Source of the DNA: Bernardetiaceae bacterium
Lineage (GTDB): Bacteria; Bacteroidota; Bacteroidia; Cytophagales; Thermoflexibacteraceae
Direction of reading: 5' to 3'
DNA: 64,000 nt
Assembly: GCA_025056255.1 (NCBI GenBank)
Contig: JANWVT010000010.1
Span: forward strand, 68,662-132,661
How positions within the stretch are numbered: position 1 is the stretch's first letter; each line of letters opens with the position of its first letter. The notes beneath the pieces were generated by a model. That model was not told where the DNA came from. It saw only the letters and a list, made by a program, of their open reading frames with translations, and made no database searches. Both the position numbers and the translations under genes were made by a program. Shown here in pieces: positions 43,379 to 52,087 of this stretch.

Positions 43379-44173
43379 TTACGTTTTAGCCACAGTACGA
43401 GCAGCTGTTTCTGCAATACTTTGGCTTATTAATTGATAAATTTCTGCCCACAAAGGCGAATGTGCGGTTAGCAATGCAAGGTGTTGTTCCATTACTGGTA
43501 TATCTCCGCGTATAGCCGGACCGGTTTGTACTTTGTGTGGAGGCATCTGCATGGCTTTTTCGAGTGTTTCTTGTAGCAAAGGTCGGAATAGGTGGAAAGG
43601 AATGCCTATGGGTTTGAGTATCTGCCATGCTATATGCCACAAATGATTGGCGAAGTTGCATGCTATAACAGCGGCAAGGTGTATCTGTTTTCTTTCTTCT
43701 GAGCTGATAGCATAAACATTTGTGCTAATATCTGAGGCAATTTGAGCGAGAATGTCTATAGTAGCTTTATCGGAGGCTTCTAAACAAATGGGGATTCTTT
43801 GCCATTCTACTGGCTTGTGTTTAGAAAAAGTCTGCAATGGATAGAATACGCCGTGCGGTCGGTTTAATATTGCCAACAGATTCATGGATAAAGTTCCAGA
43901 GGTGTGTACTACGATAGCTTGGGGCGGCAGTTGCAACTGATGTAATAATTCGGATAATGCGGCATCGGCAACAGCTATGATGAATACATCCGCTTTTGAA
44001 GCGGTAAAGTCAAGTTTATCGGTAGGGGTGGCTTGATAGAGTTTTTCGGCGAGCATGACTGCATTTTTCTTGCGACGGCTAAAAACCTCTGTGATGCGAT
44101 GTCCAGCGCTTTCCAAAGCCTCTGCCAAGTGCGATGCAACATTACCCGCCCCGATAAGTGCAATGCGAAACAT
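43379..44173 (-). CDS. Rossmann-like and DUF2520 domain protein
   Basis: The 264-residue protein starts MFRIALIGAGNVASHLAEAL, an NAD(P)-binding Rossmann loop, with VFSRRKKNAVMLAEKL after strand 2. The C-terminal half (about 130-260) is the all-helical DUF2520 domain with LAAVIACNFANHLWHIA. The fold is that of F420/NADP-dependent and 6-phosphogluconate-type dehydrogenases, but the substrate is unknown. In many Bacteroidota the gene lies near Maf or HAD phosphatase genes; here it follows the ceramidase-like gene by 8 bases, suggesting one transcript. Confidence 0.85.
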   Translation of the reverse strand: MFRIALIGAGNVASHLAEALESAGHRITEVFSRRKKNAVMLAEKLYQATPTDKLDFTASKADVFIIAVADAALSELLHQLQLPPQAIVVHTSGTLSMNLLAILNRPHGVFYPLQTFSKHKPVEWQRIPICLEASDKATIDILAQIASDISTNVYAISSEERKQIHLAAVIACNFANHLWHIAWQILKPIGIPFHLFRPLLQETLEKAMQMPPHKVQTGPAIRGDIPVMEQHLALLTAHSPLWAEIYQLISQSIAETAARTVAKT

Positions 44174-44181
44174 GGTACTTA

Positions 44182-45771
44182 TTATTTTTGAATCACCTCA
44201 GCAAGTGCTTGGTATATGAGTGGAGCTGTTTCAGGTCCGGTAGAGTTTACTTCTCCGTAGGGTGCCTCTTGGTAGTTGTAGGTAAAAGGTGGCTTGGTGT
44301 CCCACTGACTTTTTGGAATGATATATCCTATTTCGTCGTTGGCAAGTCCTAATACGATGCGTTGTTTTCCTTGCATGAGGCTGCGAAGCGGTGGGGTTTC
44401 CACAGGCGCTATGGCAAAATCCTGACCTGTGGGGCTTTCTATGCCGCCGTCCACCATCTCTGGATATATTTCACCCGGCACACAAAGCATGCCGATGGCG
44501 TCGCCAATTTGCAGGTAAGCCACTTCCGTGCGCATGCGGTTCCAACTGCTGTAGCCTCTGTCTATCACCTTGAGTGCAACGGCAAGTTTGTAGTATAGGT
44601 TAGATAGTGGTATTTCTAAGGTTTTTGCTCGCAAAGTGATACCTCCTTGCCGAATGATATGGTCTGGGAGGTGGGCAGCACTATCTAATGCACGAATAGT
44701 CAACATTGCCAATTGCTTTCCTTGCGCATCTATTTTTTCAAACGACTCTTTGGCGAAAGTCATTCCACTAACGGGGTCTGTAATAGCAATATCTGAGTGA
44801 GTAGTCATCAAGCCACCGATTGCTCCGGTAAAGAAAATAGCTACTCCGCCCAATCCTTTGACAATGAGGCTATCACCTTTGTAAATGCCTTTTTCAACGT
44901 ACTCGCGCCAGTAGTGCGGAAAGTCTGAACTAATGAGCAGATTGTTGCTTCCTAAGGTTTCTGGATGATTTCCCCAGCAAAGGATAGTTCCCAAAGTTGT
45001 ATCTGCTTGTGCATCTAAGGCTTGAATCAGATGTACATTTTTATCGTACACCAACGGAGGACGCGTATCGGCGAGCATAGAGGCAGCCCCAAGCGAGTCG
45101 GTAGCAAAGCGCAGCACAGCAGGACGCAACCGAGCAGCTGCTGTTTCGATGGCTTGTACTGTACAGCTGCGAACTTTTTCCATGTACGCAGGATCGGTTC
45201 CGCTGAAAAAGTAATTTTCGCCCCATAACCCAATGGTATCAGGTCCTTCATGCACATGTGTCGAGGTAATGATGGCGTATGTAATGCCTGCTGAGGCACG
45301 GATTCGCTCTCTGATGTTCACCACTTCGTTATGCCCCAGTCCGATAAGGTCTAAGGAAGCCAATGCTACACGTGTTTTTCCGTCGTCTATCACCATGCAA
45401 CGCACCCATAGCGGGTCGTGTACGCCTTGGGCAGGTTTTTTGTTTTGATATCCTGCCATCCAAACAGCATCAAAATGTCCGTTTTGATTGAGGTCTTCCC
45501 ATTTATCACCGTCGCGTTTGTCGAAGCGTGCATCTTGATTAGCATCTGTCCATCGGTCTGCTACAACAGGGGTGATGTCTATCTTTGCAAATCCTACTTG
45601 TAAACTTGGCTGTTGAGGCGGCTCAATGTGCAGTGCCACTTTATAACCCGGTGTGCGGTCTTTACCATTGAATAATGCCCACACCATTAGTACGAGCAAT
45701 ATGAGCAATAATGGTAAAAAAATGCGGCGCAAGCGTCTGTTCATATCAGAAGACATCATCAGTGGTATCAA
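44182..45771 (-). CDS. neutral/alkaline non-lysosomal ceramidase-like membrane protein
   Basis: The 529-residue protein (start possibly one of the Met codons at 45756 or 45742) has an N-terminal membrane anchor RIFLPLLLILLVLMVWAL near 16-33. The ceramidase N-terminal domain begins at VGFAKIDITP, with metal-site-like STHVHEGPDTIGLWG and WGNHPETLGSNN. An EF-hand-like aspartate-rich insert, DANQDARFDKRDGDKWEDLN near 76-95, is typical of the bacterial forms. Ceramidases hydrolyse the amide of ceramides; Bacteroidota make sphingolipids, so that activity fits, though other amide substrates are possible. It starts 40 bases from rbfA on the opposite strand. Confidence 0.82.
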   Translation of the reverse strand: MIPLMMSSDMNRRLRRIFLPLLLILLVLMVWALFNGKDRTPGYKVALHIEPPQQPSLQVGFAKIDITPVVADRWTDANQDARFDKRDGDKWEDLNQNGHFDAVWMAGYQNKKPAQGVHDPLWVRCMVIDDGKTRVALASLDLIGLGHNEVVNIRERIRASAGITYAIITSTHVHEGPDTIGLWGENYFFSGTDPAYMEKVRSCTVQAIETAAARLRPAVLRFATDSLGAASMLADTRPPLVYDKNVHLIQALDAQADTTLGTILCWGNHPETLGSNNLLISSDFPHYWREYVEKGIYKGDSLIVKGLGGVAIFFTGAIGGLMTTHSDIAITDPVSGMTFAKESFEKIDAQGKQLAMLTIRALDSAAHLPDHIIRQGGITLRAKTLEIPLSNLYYKLAVALKVIDRGYSSWNRMRTEVAYLQIGDAIGMLCVPGEIYPEMVDGGIESPTGQDFAIAPVETPPLRSLMQGKQRIVLGLANDEIGYIIPKSQWDTKPPFTYNYQEAPYGEVNSTGPETAPLIYQALAEVIQK

Positions 45772-45780
45772 TAAAATGTG

Positions 45781-45788
45781 TATTTTTG
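45781..45788 (+). promoter_or_regulatory. -7 box for rbfA
   Basis: TATTTTTG matches TAnnTTTG and lies 23 bases before the rbfA ATG. A good -33 TTTG is not evident at the expected distance. Confidence 0.35.
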
Positions 45789-45811
45789 CACTAAGTTAAG
45801 TTAAAAACTAC

Positions 45812-46192
45812 ATGGAATCTACTCGCCAACGCAAGTTTGCCCGCTTGATACAAAAAGAATTGGGTGATATTTTTCAGAAAGAGCTGAAAGAAATCACGGG
45901 CAACCATTTAGTAACCATTACTGTTGTGCGGGTTTCACCGGATTTGAGTATAGCCAAGGTCTATTTGAGTTTTTTGCCCGATAGAGGTAAGAACGAAAAA
46001 ATAGAATTATTGCGCGAAAATATTAAGCAAATCCGCCAAGAATTAGGTGCTCGCATTCGGCATCAGGTGCGCATTATTCCAGAGCTGCAATTTTTTATCG
46101 ACGATACAGAAGAAGAGGCAATGCGCATCCAAAAGCTATTAGCAGATTTAAATATTCCGCCGGCTCCGCCCGAAGAGACGGAAGAAAACTAA
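45812..46192 (+). CDS. rbfA: 30S ribosome-binding factor
   Basis: The 126-residue KH-like protein begins RQRKFARLIQKELGDIFQKE and has VTITVVRVSPDLSIAKVYLS and the closing RHQVRIIPELQFFIDDTEEE, all typical of RbfA. It binds the 30S subunit during late maturation of 16S rRNA. Length is normal (110-130). It is followed after 15 bases by a membrane protein gene, with which it may share a transcript. Confidence 0.93.
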   Translation: MESTRQRKFARLIQKELGDIFQKELKEITGNHLVTITVVRVSPDLSIAKVYLSFLPDRGKNEKIELLRENIKQIRQELGARIRHQVRIIPELQFFIDDTEEEAMRIQKLLADLNIPPAPPEETEEN

Positions 46193-46207
46193 ACTTCTCA
46201 TTACTAC

Positions 46208-47641
46208 GTGCTTGCTATTTTTCGCATCAACGACCCTCTGCGCTTACTGCTGGCAGCAGCTATCTTTTTGTTGCTCCGCTTAGGTTGGTATTATTACACG
46301 GGTCTGCCAGCCACAGGCAATACACTGATGCTACAACTGGTAGGAGAGCGCATGGCAGAGGGAAAGAAAATGTATGTACATATTTGGGAAAATACGCCTC
46401 CGCTCTCTGCCGGGGTAGCCTGGTTAATGCACTTGTTGTTCGGGCGTTCGCTGTTTGCCTATCAATTGTTTGGAGCAATATTGGTAATTGTTCAAGCAGG
46501 CATTTTTAATAAGTTAGCTCTTCGCTACAATTTGTACAATGAAAAGAATTACTTGCCAGCGCTGTTCTATTGCCTCTTTACACTGGTCAGTTTCGACACA
46601 GCCACCCTTTCTCCACCATTGTTAGCTGCTACACCGCTCTTACTTATGTTAAGCTATTTGTTGCAGCTGCGCGACCGAGTATCTAATGAAGGATTATTTA
46701 CAATTGGTGTATATGCAGGTATAGCTATCCTATTTTATTATCCTACCGTGGTATTTGTATTTTTTGCATTATTGGCATCTATATTACTGCGGAGCCTTTC
46801 TCCACGTCAGTTGTTCATTATGGTGCTGGGCAGTTTGTTTGTTTGTTTAATCATTACCACTTACTACTACTACTACACTGGCAATATTGAGGAACTGTTC
46901 CAAAATTACTGGTTAACGTTGCTTTTGCCAGAACGTTTTCTGTTAGCCCCTCCGTTACTGATACTTTTGCTTGGCGTTCCCAGTATTTCCTTGTTATTGG
47001 CTGTGCTGAAAGTATACAGCAGCAATATGTATTTTATTAATTTCCAGCAAACTGTGCACAATATCATGCTTTTATGGTTGTTGCTGGTAGTTGCAGCTGT
47101 ATTTTTATCAGCAGGAGGGTTTTCTGGAAACGCTGTTGTGCTACTAGCACCTCCTTACGCGTTTTTTATCACGCATTACTTTTTGCTGTTACCTAAAAAA
47201 TGGGTTGTCGAGGCAACGGCGGTGTTGCTAATGTTAGCCTTACCGACGGTAGGATGGTTAGCTTTGTCACAAGCTGCTAAGTTACCTGATTCCTTGAAAT
47301 ATAGCTACGTGTTGCCCCAGAAACCTTTGCCACTGCCCAAAGAGGCTCAGCGCATCTTAGTTTTAGATAACCGTTGGCAATATTATTACGGCAGACAACA
47401 GGCAACCCCTTACTTGCGCCCCGAGCTTGCCGTGGCTCATTTGCAGCAGTTAGACAAATATGCCATTGCGCAGGCTGTGTATTTGAATATTGTGGCTGAT
47501 ATGCCAGACTTAATTATTGCTCAAACAGCAACGGGCAGCGAAATGCACTTGTTCAAGCGGCTCCCCGTATTGCAGCAGTGGTATCGGGCGCTTCCGCAGT
47601 ACCCAGATTTCTATTACAGGCAGCCTCTGCCCAAACAATAA
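46208..47641 (+). CDS. polytopic membrane protein, DUF6427-like
   Basis: The GTG at 46208 is the only plausible start (477 residues); later ATG codons would remove conserved membrane helices. About 11-12 hydrophobic segments are visible. The block GERMAEGKKMYVHIWENTPP near 44-63 and FGRSLFAYQLFGAILVIVQ resemble DUF6427 and other Bacteroidota membrane proteins distantly related to glycosyltransferase PMT-like families. The C terminus (about 370-477) is soluble. It sits between rbfA (15-base gap) and the sigma factor gene (41-base gap). Function unknown. Confidence 0.7.
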   Translation: MLAIFRINDPLRLLLAAAIFLLLRLGWYYYTGLPATGNTLMLQLVGERMAEGKKMYVHIWENTPPLSAGVAWLMHLLFGRSLFAYQLFGAILVIVQAGIFNKLALRYNLYNEKNYLPALFYCLFTLVSFDTATLSPPLLAATPLLLMLSYLLQLRDRVSNEGLFTIGVYAGIAILFYYPTVVFVFFALLASILLRSLSPRQLFIMVLGSLFVCLIITTYYYYYTGNIEELFQNYWLTLLLPERFLLAPPLLILLLGVPSISLLLAVLKVYSSNMYFINFQQTVHNIMLLWLLLVVAAVFLSAGGFSGNAVVLLAPPYAFFITHYFLLLPKKWVVEATAVLLMLALPTVGWLALSQAAKLPDSLKYSYVLPQKPLPLPKEAQRILVLDNRWQYYYGRQQATPYLRPELAVAHLQQLDKYAIAQAVYLNIVADMPDLIIAQTATGSEMHLFKRLPVLQQWYRALPQYPDFYYRQPLPKQ

Positions 47642-47681
47642 TTTTTTATTATCTTGGCAAAAGCTAATTCACGCTACATCC

Positions 47682-48269
47682 ATGACAGACAACCACACGC
47701 CTGTTCCGCGTTCCGAACAAGAAAATTTGCAACTCTTTAATCGTGAATTCATGCCTCATATAGATGCCATGTATAACTTTGCTTATAAGCTAACCTTAGA
47801 CGAAGATGCAGCCAAAGATTTGGTACAAGACACATATTTAAAGGCTTTCCGATTTATCAATTCCTTTACTGAAGGAACTAACGCCAAGGCATGGTTGTTT
47901 AGGATACTGAAAAACACCTTTATCAACGATTTTCGTAAAAAATCCAAAGAGCCTCCCAAAATTGATTATCATGAAATAGAAACCACCTATAATTCCGAAG
48001 ATGTAGATGAAAATATTACCATAGATTTGCGCTCTGAAGCCATACAAGATATGATTGGCGATGAGGTGACCAACGCCATCAATTCGTTGGCAGTAGATTT
48101 TAGGACGGTGATTATTTTGTGCGATTTAGAGGGGTTTACTTATGAAGAAATGTCAAAAATATTAGATATTCCTATTGGAACGGTACGCTCGCGTTTGCAC
48201 CGCGCGCGTACACTGTTGAAGCAAAAGTTGAGTGACTACGCCCGTAAAATGGGCTATGCAGGCAATTAA
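47682..48269 (+). CDS. RNA polymerase sigma factor, ECF (RpoE-like)
   Basis: I start at the ATG 47682 (195 residues); upstream codons to 47517 overlap the previous gene and do not match. Sigma region 2 is YKLTLDEDAAKDLVQDTYLK near 31-50 with AWLFRILKNTFINDFRKKSK, and region 4 is TVIILCDLEGFTYEEMSKIL followed by PIGTVRSRLHRARTLLKQKL. Regions 3 and 1 are absent, as in ECF sigma factors. A small zinc-finger-like gene follows after 27 bases and is the probable anti-sigma factor. The target promoters are not visible. Confidence 0.92.
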   Translation: MTDNHTPVPRSEQENLQLFNREFMPHIDAMYNFAYKLTLDEDAAKDLVQDTYLKAFRFINSFTEGTNAKAWLFRILKNTFINDFRKKSKEPPKIDYHEIETTYNSEDVDENITIDLRSEAIQDMIGDEVTNAINSLAVDFRTVIILCDLEGFTYEEMSKILDIPIGTVRSRLHRARTLLKQKLSDYARKMGYAGN

Positions 48270-48296
48270 ATACAGAAACTTTAACTTCAAAGCACT

Positions 48297-48554
48297 ATGA
48301 GCAGTCAAGACCCTAACCGAATCCTGTTCAAAGAGATTCTTCCGTTAGTACTAGACGGTGAAGCAGATGAAAGCCAACGCGCTTTCTTCTACAAGCAAAT
48401 TGGCGATTGCCCTAATTGCCGGCGTTTGTACGAGCAAGAGCATGCTATCAAGCAAGTTATCAAAACCCGTGTAGCTCGCCAACAACCCCCACAAGACCTG
48501 CGAACGGCCATTCAACAACAAATTCAACATTATTTTTCCCTTTCCCAAACCTAA
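48297..48554 (+). CDS. small anti-sigma factor candidate (zinc-finger-like)
   Basis: The 85-residue protein has LVLDGEADESQRAFFYKQIG and DCPNCRRLYEQEHAIKQVIK, the layout of short Bacteroidota anti-sigma proteins with a putative zinc-binding domain. The two Cys are C38 and C41. The residue four before the first Cys is Gln 34, where such domains normally have His (H-x3-C-x2-C). It has no membrane segment, so it would act in the cytoplasm, holding or releasing the adjacent ECF sigma factor. The missing His suggests altered or lost zinc binding. Confidence 0.75.
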   Translation: MSSQDPNRILFKEILPLVLDGEADESQRAFFYKQIGDCPNCRRLYEQEHAIKQVIKTRVARQQPPQDLRTAIQQQIQHYFSLSQT

Positions 48555-48566
48555 TTTGGCTTTGGT

Positions 48567-49160
48567 ATGACGCTCGGAAAGCTACTGATTTTCTCGGCTC
48601 CCTCCGGAGCCGGCAAAACAACCATTGTTAAACACCTGCTAAAAAAATACCCCAACTTGTTGGCTTTTTCTGTATCGGCTACTACACGCGAGCGCAGACC
48701 GCATGAAGTTGATGGCAAAGATTACTATTTCATGAGCCCACAGACTTTTCAAGCCCATGTTGAGGCGGGCGATTTTTTAGAATACGAGCAAGTTTATAAC
48801 GGAGCTTTTTACGGTACACTCAAAAATGAAGTCGAGCGGCTCCGGCAATCAGGAAAGCACGTCATTTTTGATGTAGATGTAATAGGAGGGCTCAATATTA
48901 AAAAGCAATATGGCAAAGATGCGCTAGCAGTATTTGTGAAAGTCAGTTCTATTGACGAGTTAGCTCGCCGCCTAATGAGGCGTAACACCGAGTCGGAAGA
49001 AAAGCGCCGCGAGCGCATTGAAAAAGCGCGTCGAGAGATAGCATATGCTACCCAGTTCGATGTGATTCTGTTAAACGATCACCTACCTACTGCCTTGCAA
49101 AACGCCGAAGAACTTTTTGAGCAGTTTGTTGGATTAACCACAACCCCTTCACATGAGTAA
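48567..49160 (+). CDS. gmk: guanylate kinase
   Basis: The 197-residue protein has the P-loop FSAPSGAGKTTIVKHLL near 8-24, SVSATTRERRPHEVDGKDYYF near 34-54, the GMP-binding YEQVYNGAFYGT and DVDVIGGLNIKK. It phosphorylates GMP to GDP. Length is normal. It begins 12 bases after the anti-sigma gene and overlaps tsaD by 8 bases. Unlike some fusions in Bacteroidota, no NadD domain is attached. Confidence 0.95.
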   Translation: MTLGKLLIFSAPSGAGKTTIVKHLLKKYPNLLAFSVSATTRERRPHEVDGKDYYFMSPQTFQAHVEAGDFLEYEQVYNGAFYGTLKNEVERLRQSGKHVIFDVDVIGGLNIKKQYGKDALAVFVKVSSIDELARRLMRRNTESEEKRRERIEKARREIAYATQFDVILLNDHLPTALQNAEELFEQFVGLTTTPSHE

Positions 49161-50163
49161 CCACATTACCCTGCTTGCCATAGAATCGTCTTGTGATGAA
49201 ACCTCAGCAGCAGTACTGCATCATGGACAAATCGTAAGTAATGTAACTGCCAACCAGCAGGTCCATGTGCAATACGGGGGAGTTGTGCCGGAACTTGCTT
49301 CGCGAGCACATCAGCAACATATAGTACCAGTTGTAGCTGCCGCTTTGCAACAAGCTGGCAAAACAGTGCGTGATTTACACGCCATTGCTTTCACAAGAGG
49401 TCCCGGGCTGATGGGCTCTTTACTGGTAGGTACCTCTTTTGCTAAGGGAATGGCATTAGCACTCAATATCCCTTTGATAGACGTGCAACACATGCATGCA
49501 CATGTTTTAGCACATTTAATAGAAGACCCCAAACCTCCTTTTCCTTTTCTTTGCCTTACCGTTAGCGGAGGGCACACCCAAATTGTTCATGTTCACAGCC
49601 CTACCAATATGCAATTAATTGGCGAAACCCGAGATGATGCCGTAGGTGAGGCTTTTGACAAAGCTGCCAAAATGCTTGGTTTGCCCTATCCGGGCGGACC
49701 GCTTATAGACAAATACGCCCAACAAGGTAACCCGCTGCGCTTTACCTTCCCACAAGTTAGTACCCCCGGGCTAGACTTCTCATTCAGCGGCATTAAAACA
49801 GCTTTTCTTTATTTCTTACAGACGCAACAACAACTCAATCCTGATTTTATTGCCGAAAACCTTAATGATATATGTGCTTCTATTCAGCATGCACTAATTA
49901 CCATATTGCTGACAAAACTACGCAAAGCCGCTCGGCAGACAGGTATCCGACATGTTGCCATTGCAGGCGGTGTAGCTGCCAATAGCGGATTGCGCAAAGC
50001 TGTTGCCGAAATGGGGCAAACAGAGGGCTGGCAGGTGTATGTGCCACGTTTCGAATATTGTACCGACAATGCAGCCATGATTGCCATGGCTGCCTACTAT
50101 AAATTTCTTGCAGGCGATTTCTGCGGACAAGATGTTAGCCCTCTACCGCGTATGGCATTTTAA
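49153..50163 (+). CDS. tsaD: tRNA N6-adenosine threonylcarbamoyltransferase
   Basis: The 336-residue protein starts LLAIESSCDETSAAVLHHG and holds the metal-binding HMHAH at 113-117, LTVSGGHTQIVHV and a GGVAANSGLRKA nucleotide loop. TsaD transfers the threonylcarbamoyl group to A37 of ANN-reading tRNAs, with TsaB, TsaE and TsaC. The overlap of 8 bases with gmk suggests translational coupling. Complete and of normal length. Confidence 0.95.
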   Translation: MSNHITLLAIESSCDETSAAVLHHGQIVSNVTANQQVHVQYGGVVPELASRAHQQHIVPVVAAALQQAGKTVRDLHAIAFTRGPGLMGSLLVGTSFAKGMALALNIPLIDVQHMHAHVLAHLIEDPKPPFPFLCLTVSGGHTQIVHVHSPTNMQLIGETRDDAVGEAFDKAAKMLGLPYPGGPLIDKYAQQGNPLRFTFPQVSTPGLDFSFSGIKTAFLYFLQTQQQLNPDFIAENLNDICASIQHALITILLTKLRKAARQTGIRHVAIAGGVAANSGLRKAVAEMGQTEGWQVYVPRFEYCTDNAAMIAMAAYYKFLAGDFCGQDVSPLPRMAF

Positions 50164-50197
50164 GCCATGCAGTAAAGCAATCTACCGCAAAAAAAAA

Positions 50198-50226
50198 CTC
50201 TGCCAAAGTTCAGTGTGCTGGCAGAG
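50198..50226 (-). terminator. intrinsic terminator facing the minus strand
   Basis: CTCTGCCA and TGGCAGAG form an 8-base stem, and on the minus strand nine T residues follow it (nine A before it on the plus strand). It would stop a transcript coming from the YeeE gene at 50642 after reading through repeat A copy 2. It has no T run for tsaD transcripts. Confidence 0.7.
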
Positions 50227-50287
50227 ATTGAAGAGATTGAGTGCTCATATCTATTTTTTGCTGTGCATGCCTCACGCACAAACAATG

Positions 50288-50331
50288 TAGCGTGCAAATT
50301 GAGCTTGTCAGATACCTGTAACTTATGTAAT
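50288..50331 (+). repeat. short dispersed repeat B, copy 2
   Basis: TAGCGTGCAAATTGAGCTTG continues with TCAGATACCTGTAACTTATG and matches copies at 20903 (plus) and 33634 (minus). It stands beside repeat A copy 2 but in the opposite relative orientation to copy 1. Confidence 0.55.
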
Positions 50332-50357
50332 CTTACCTATTAACAAAAAGGCAAATA

Positions 50358-50645
50358 AGTAGTTGTTTAGGTGTTGTAAGGTTCATTCTGACACATTCAT
50401 ATTCATGCAAGCAACCCCGCGGTTGTTCGTGTGCTGACTCTTACCGCGCATGAGGAGGCATGCCACAGCAAAACGATTTTGGAATGTAGAGGGGCAAATC
50501 CCGAGAGCTTCAAAATCTTCAAGCAAGTAGCAAGGTTGTTTTTCAGCTACTTATTCCTGAAATCCTACTCATTCTGTTTAAGTAGTTGTTCAGGTTTTTA
50601 TTCACCATGTTTGCCTCTTGCTGTAAAAACCCAAACATGTTCTAA
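50358..50645 (-). repeat. dispersed intergenic repeat A, copy 2
   Basis: On the minus strand this begins ACATGTTTGGGTTTTTACAG and carries GCAAACATGGTGAATAA, CAACCTTGCTACTTGC, CTCTACATTCCAAAATCG, ATGCGCGGTAAGAGTC and GAATGAACCTTACAACACC, in the order of copy 1. Its left edge overlaps the stop codon of the YeeE gene (50642-50644), so the element may have inserted at, or formed, that end. Confidence 0.7.
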
Positions 50646-51166
50646 TGTGGCAGCTTTTCACGCAGCAAACCGTACACCCACGTGCCGGCAATGGCGCTGA
50701 GTAAGGTTGCGATAACAGCTGTTGCACCTGTGCCGATTTGGGCAAATAGCGGACCAGGACAAGCACCAGTGATGCCCCATCCCAAGCCAAACAATAAGCC
50801 ACCTATGATTTGACCCTTATTGAAGGTTTTGGGATGGAATGTAATGGGTTCGCCGTCAATGGTTTTAATATTGAATTTTTTAATCAGCCAAACACTAATA
50901 GCTCCAACCATCACTGCACTGCCAATCACGCCGTACATGTGGAACGATTGCAGCTTAAACATTTCCTGAATGCGAAACCAACTTACAATTTCTGCCTTCA
51001 CGAAGACAATACCAAACAGGATGCCCACTACCATGTATTTCAGATTGTCGTACCATTTGTGCTCAATACGGCTTTCATTGACGCACATGGCATCCAGCGA
51101 ACGGACTTCGAAGTCGGTGTTCTCCGCTACTTGTTGTTCAGTTGTTGCATCTGGGTTTTGTAACAT
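50642..51166 (-). CDS. half-size YeeE/YedE sulfur transporter (second half)
   Basis: The 174-residue protein has four hydrophobic segments after a polar N terminus (1-40). GLGWGITGACPGPLFAQIG holds Cys 136 in the conserved ACPGP motif of the C-terminal half of TsuA/YedE proteins, which carry thiosulfate across the membrane through a chain of cysteines. Bacteroidota encode two half-proteins in place of one. Its partner gene is 21 bases upstream. The last gene of the sulfur group; its stop lies in the edge of repeat A copy 2. Confidence 0.85.
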   Translation of the reverse strand: MLQNPDATTEQQVAENTDFEVRSLDAMCVNESRIEHKWYDNLKYMVVGILFGIVFVKAEIVSWFRIQEMFKLQSFHMYGVIGSAVMVGAISVWLIKKFNIKTIDGEPITFHPKTFNKGQIIGGLLFGLGWGITGACPGPLFAQIGTGATAVIATLLSAIAGTWVYGLLREKLPH

Positions 51167-51187
51167 AATTTTTCAGTTTTTAAGTGA

Positions 51188-51757
51188 TTAGAGAGCAAGA
51201 ATGTAAGGTAGAATCACGTTTACCATCGTAAAGCCACCTATCATGAAGCAAATAGTAGCTATTAGTGAAGGCCATTGCAAAGTGGAAAGCCCCATAATAG
51301 AGTGCCCACTGGTGCAGCCGCCTGCATAACGCGTACCAAACCCTACTAAAAAACCACCTACTACCATCATCACAAATCCGCGAGGTGTGGTCAGTGCTTC
51401 CCAGTTTATCAGTTGCACGGGTACTAAATTGCTGTAGTCCGTAATGCCATATTGGGCAAGGCTTGCCACCAAGTCGGGGTGCACCATTATCGGCTCGGGA
51501 TTGGCTAATAAGTGTGCAGCAATGAAGCCTCCTAAGAGGATACCTGCCACAAAAAACAAGTTCCATGCTTCTTTCCGCCAGTCATACTTAAAAAATGGAA
51601 TGTTGGCAGGCATACAGGCTGCACAAATGTGCCGCAACGAGGATGATATACCGAAAGATTTGTTACCTAAAATCAATAAAGCTGGAACAGTTAGCCCAAT
51701 CAACGGACCTGCTATGTACCAAGGCCAGGGCTGTTTGATGAGTTCAATCAAGTTCAT
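51188..51757 (-). CDS. half-size YeeE/YedE sulfur transporter (first half)
   Basis: The 189-residue membrane protein has about four to five helices, Cys 45 and Cys 48 in RHICAACMPANIPFF, and GTRYAGGCTSGHSIMGLS with Cys 148 in the conserved GGCTSGH motif. These cysteines correspond to the thiosulfate path of full-length YeeE/TsuA. It would dimerise with the half-protein encoded next. It lies 14 bases after the thioredoxin gene in the sulfur operon. Confidence 0.87.
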   Translation of the reverse strand: MNLIELIKQPWPWYIAGPLIGLTVPALLILGNKSFGISSSLRHICAACMPANIPFFKYDWRKEAWNLFFVAGILLGGFIAAHLLANPEPIMVHPDLVASLAQYGITDYSNLVPVQLINWEALTTPRGFVMMVVGGFLVGFGTRYAGGCTSGHSIMGLSTLQWPSLIATICFMIGGFTMVNVILPYILAL

Positions 51758-51771
51758 GCGATTTTGGTTTT

Positions 51772-52068
51772 TTAGTTAATAAATTGCCTAATAACGCGCA
51801 CAAGTTCATGTTTAGGAACTACGCCACTTTGCCGCCAAAGTACTTTGCCATTTTTGAAAAGCATCAGCGTGGGTACGCCTCTAATTTGATAAGCCTGTGC
51901 GGCATGTGGATTTCTATCTACATCAATTTTAATGATGCTTGCCGCATCGCCTACTTCGCCTTTTACCTCGTCTAAAATAGGTGCCATCATTTTGCAAGGA
52001 CCACACCAAGTGGCAAAAAAATCTACCAATACAGGCTTATCACTGTTTATCAATTCGTTGAATTTCAT
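51772..52068 (-). CDS. thioredoxin
   Basis: I start at the ATG 52068 (98 residues, [20 protein letters not shown]); a further Met 4 codons upstream is in frame. [12 protein letters not shown] gives the CGPC site near 25-28, and RGVPTLMLF has the cis-proline. It is a cytoplasmic thioredoxin of normal length. Placed between the rhodanese and YeeE genes, it probably reduces persulfides or sulfurtransferase intermediates. The gaps are 19 bases from rhodanese and 14 from YeeE. Confidence 0.93.
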   Translation of the reverse strand: MKFNELINSDKPVLVDFFATWCGPCKMMAPILDEVKGEVGDAASIIKIDVDRNPHAAQAYQIRGVPTLMLFKNGKVLWRQSGVVPKHELVRVIRQFIN

Positions 52069-52087
52069 AAAAATTTGCAATTAGTTG

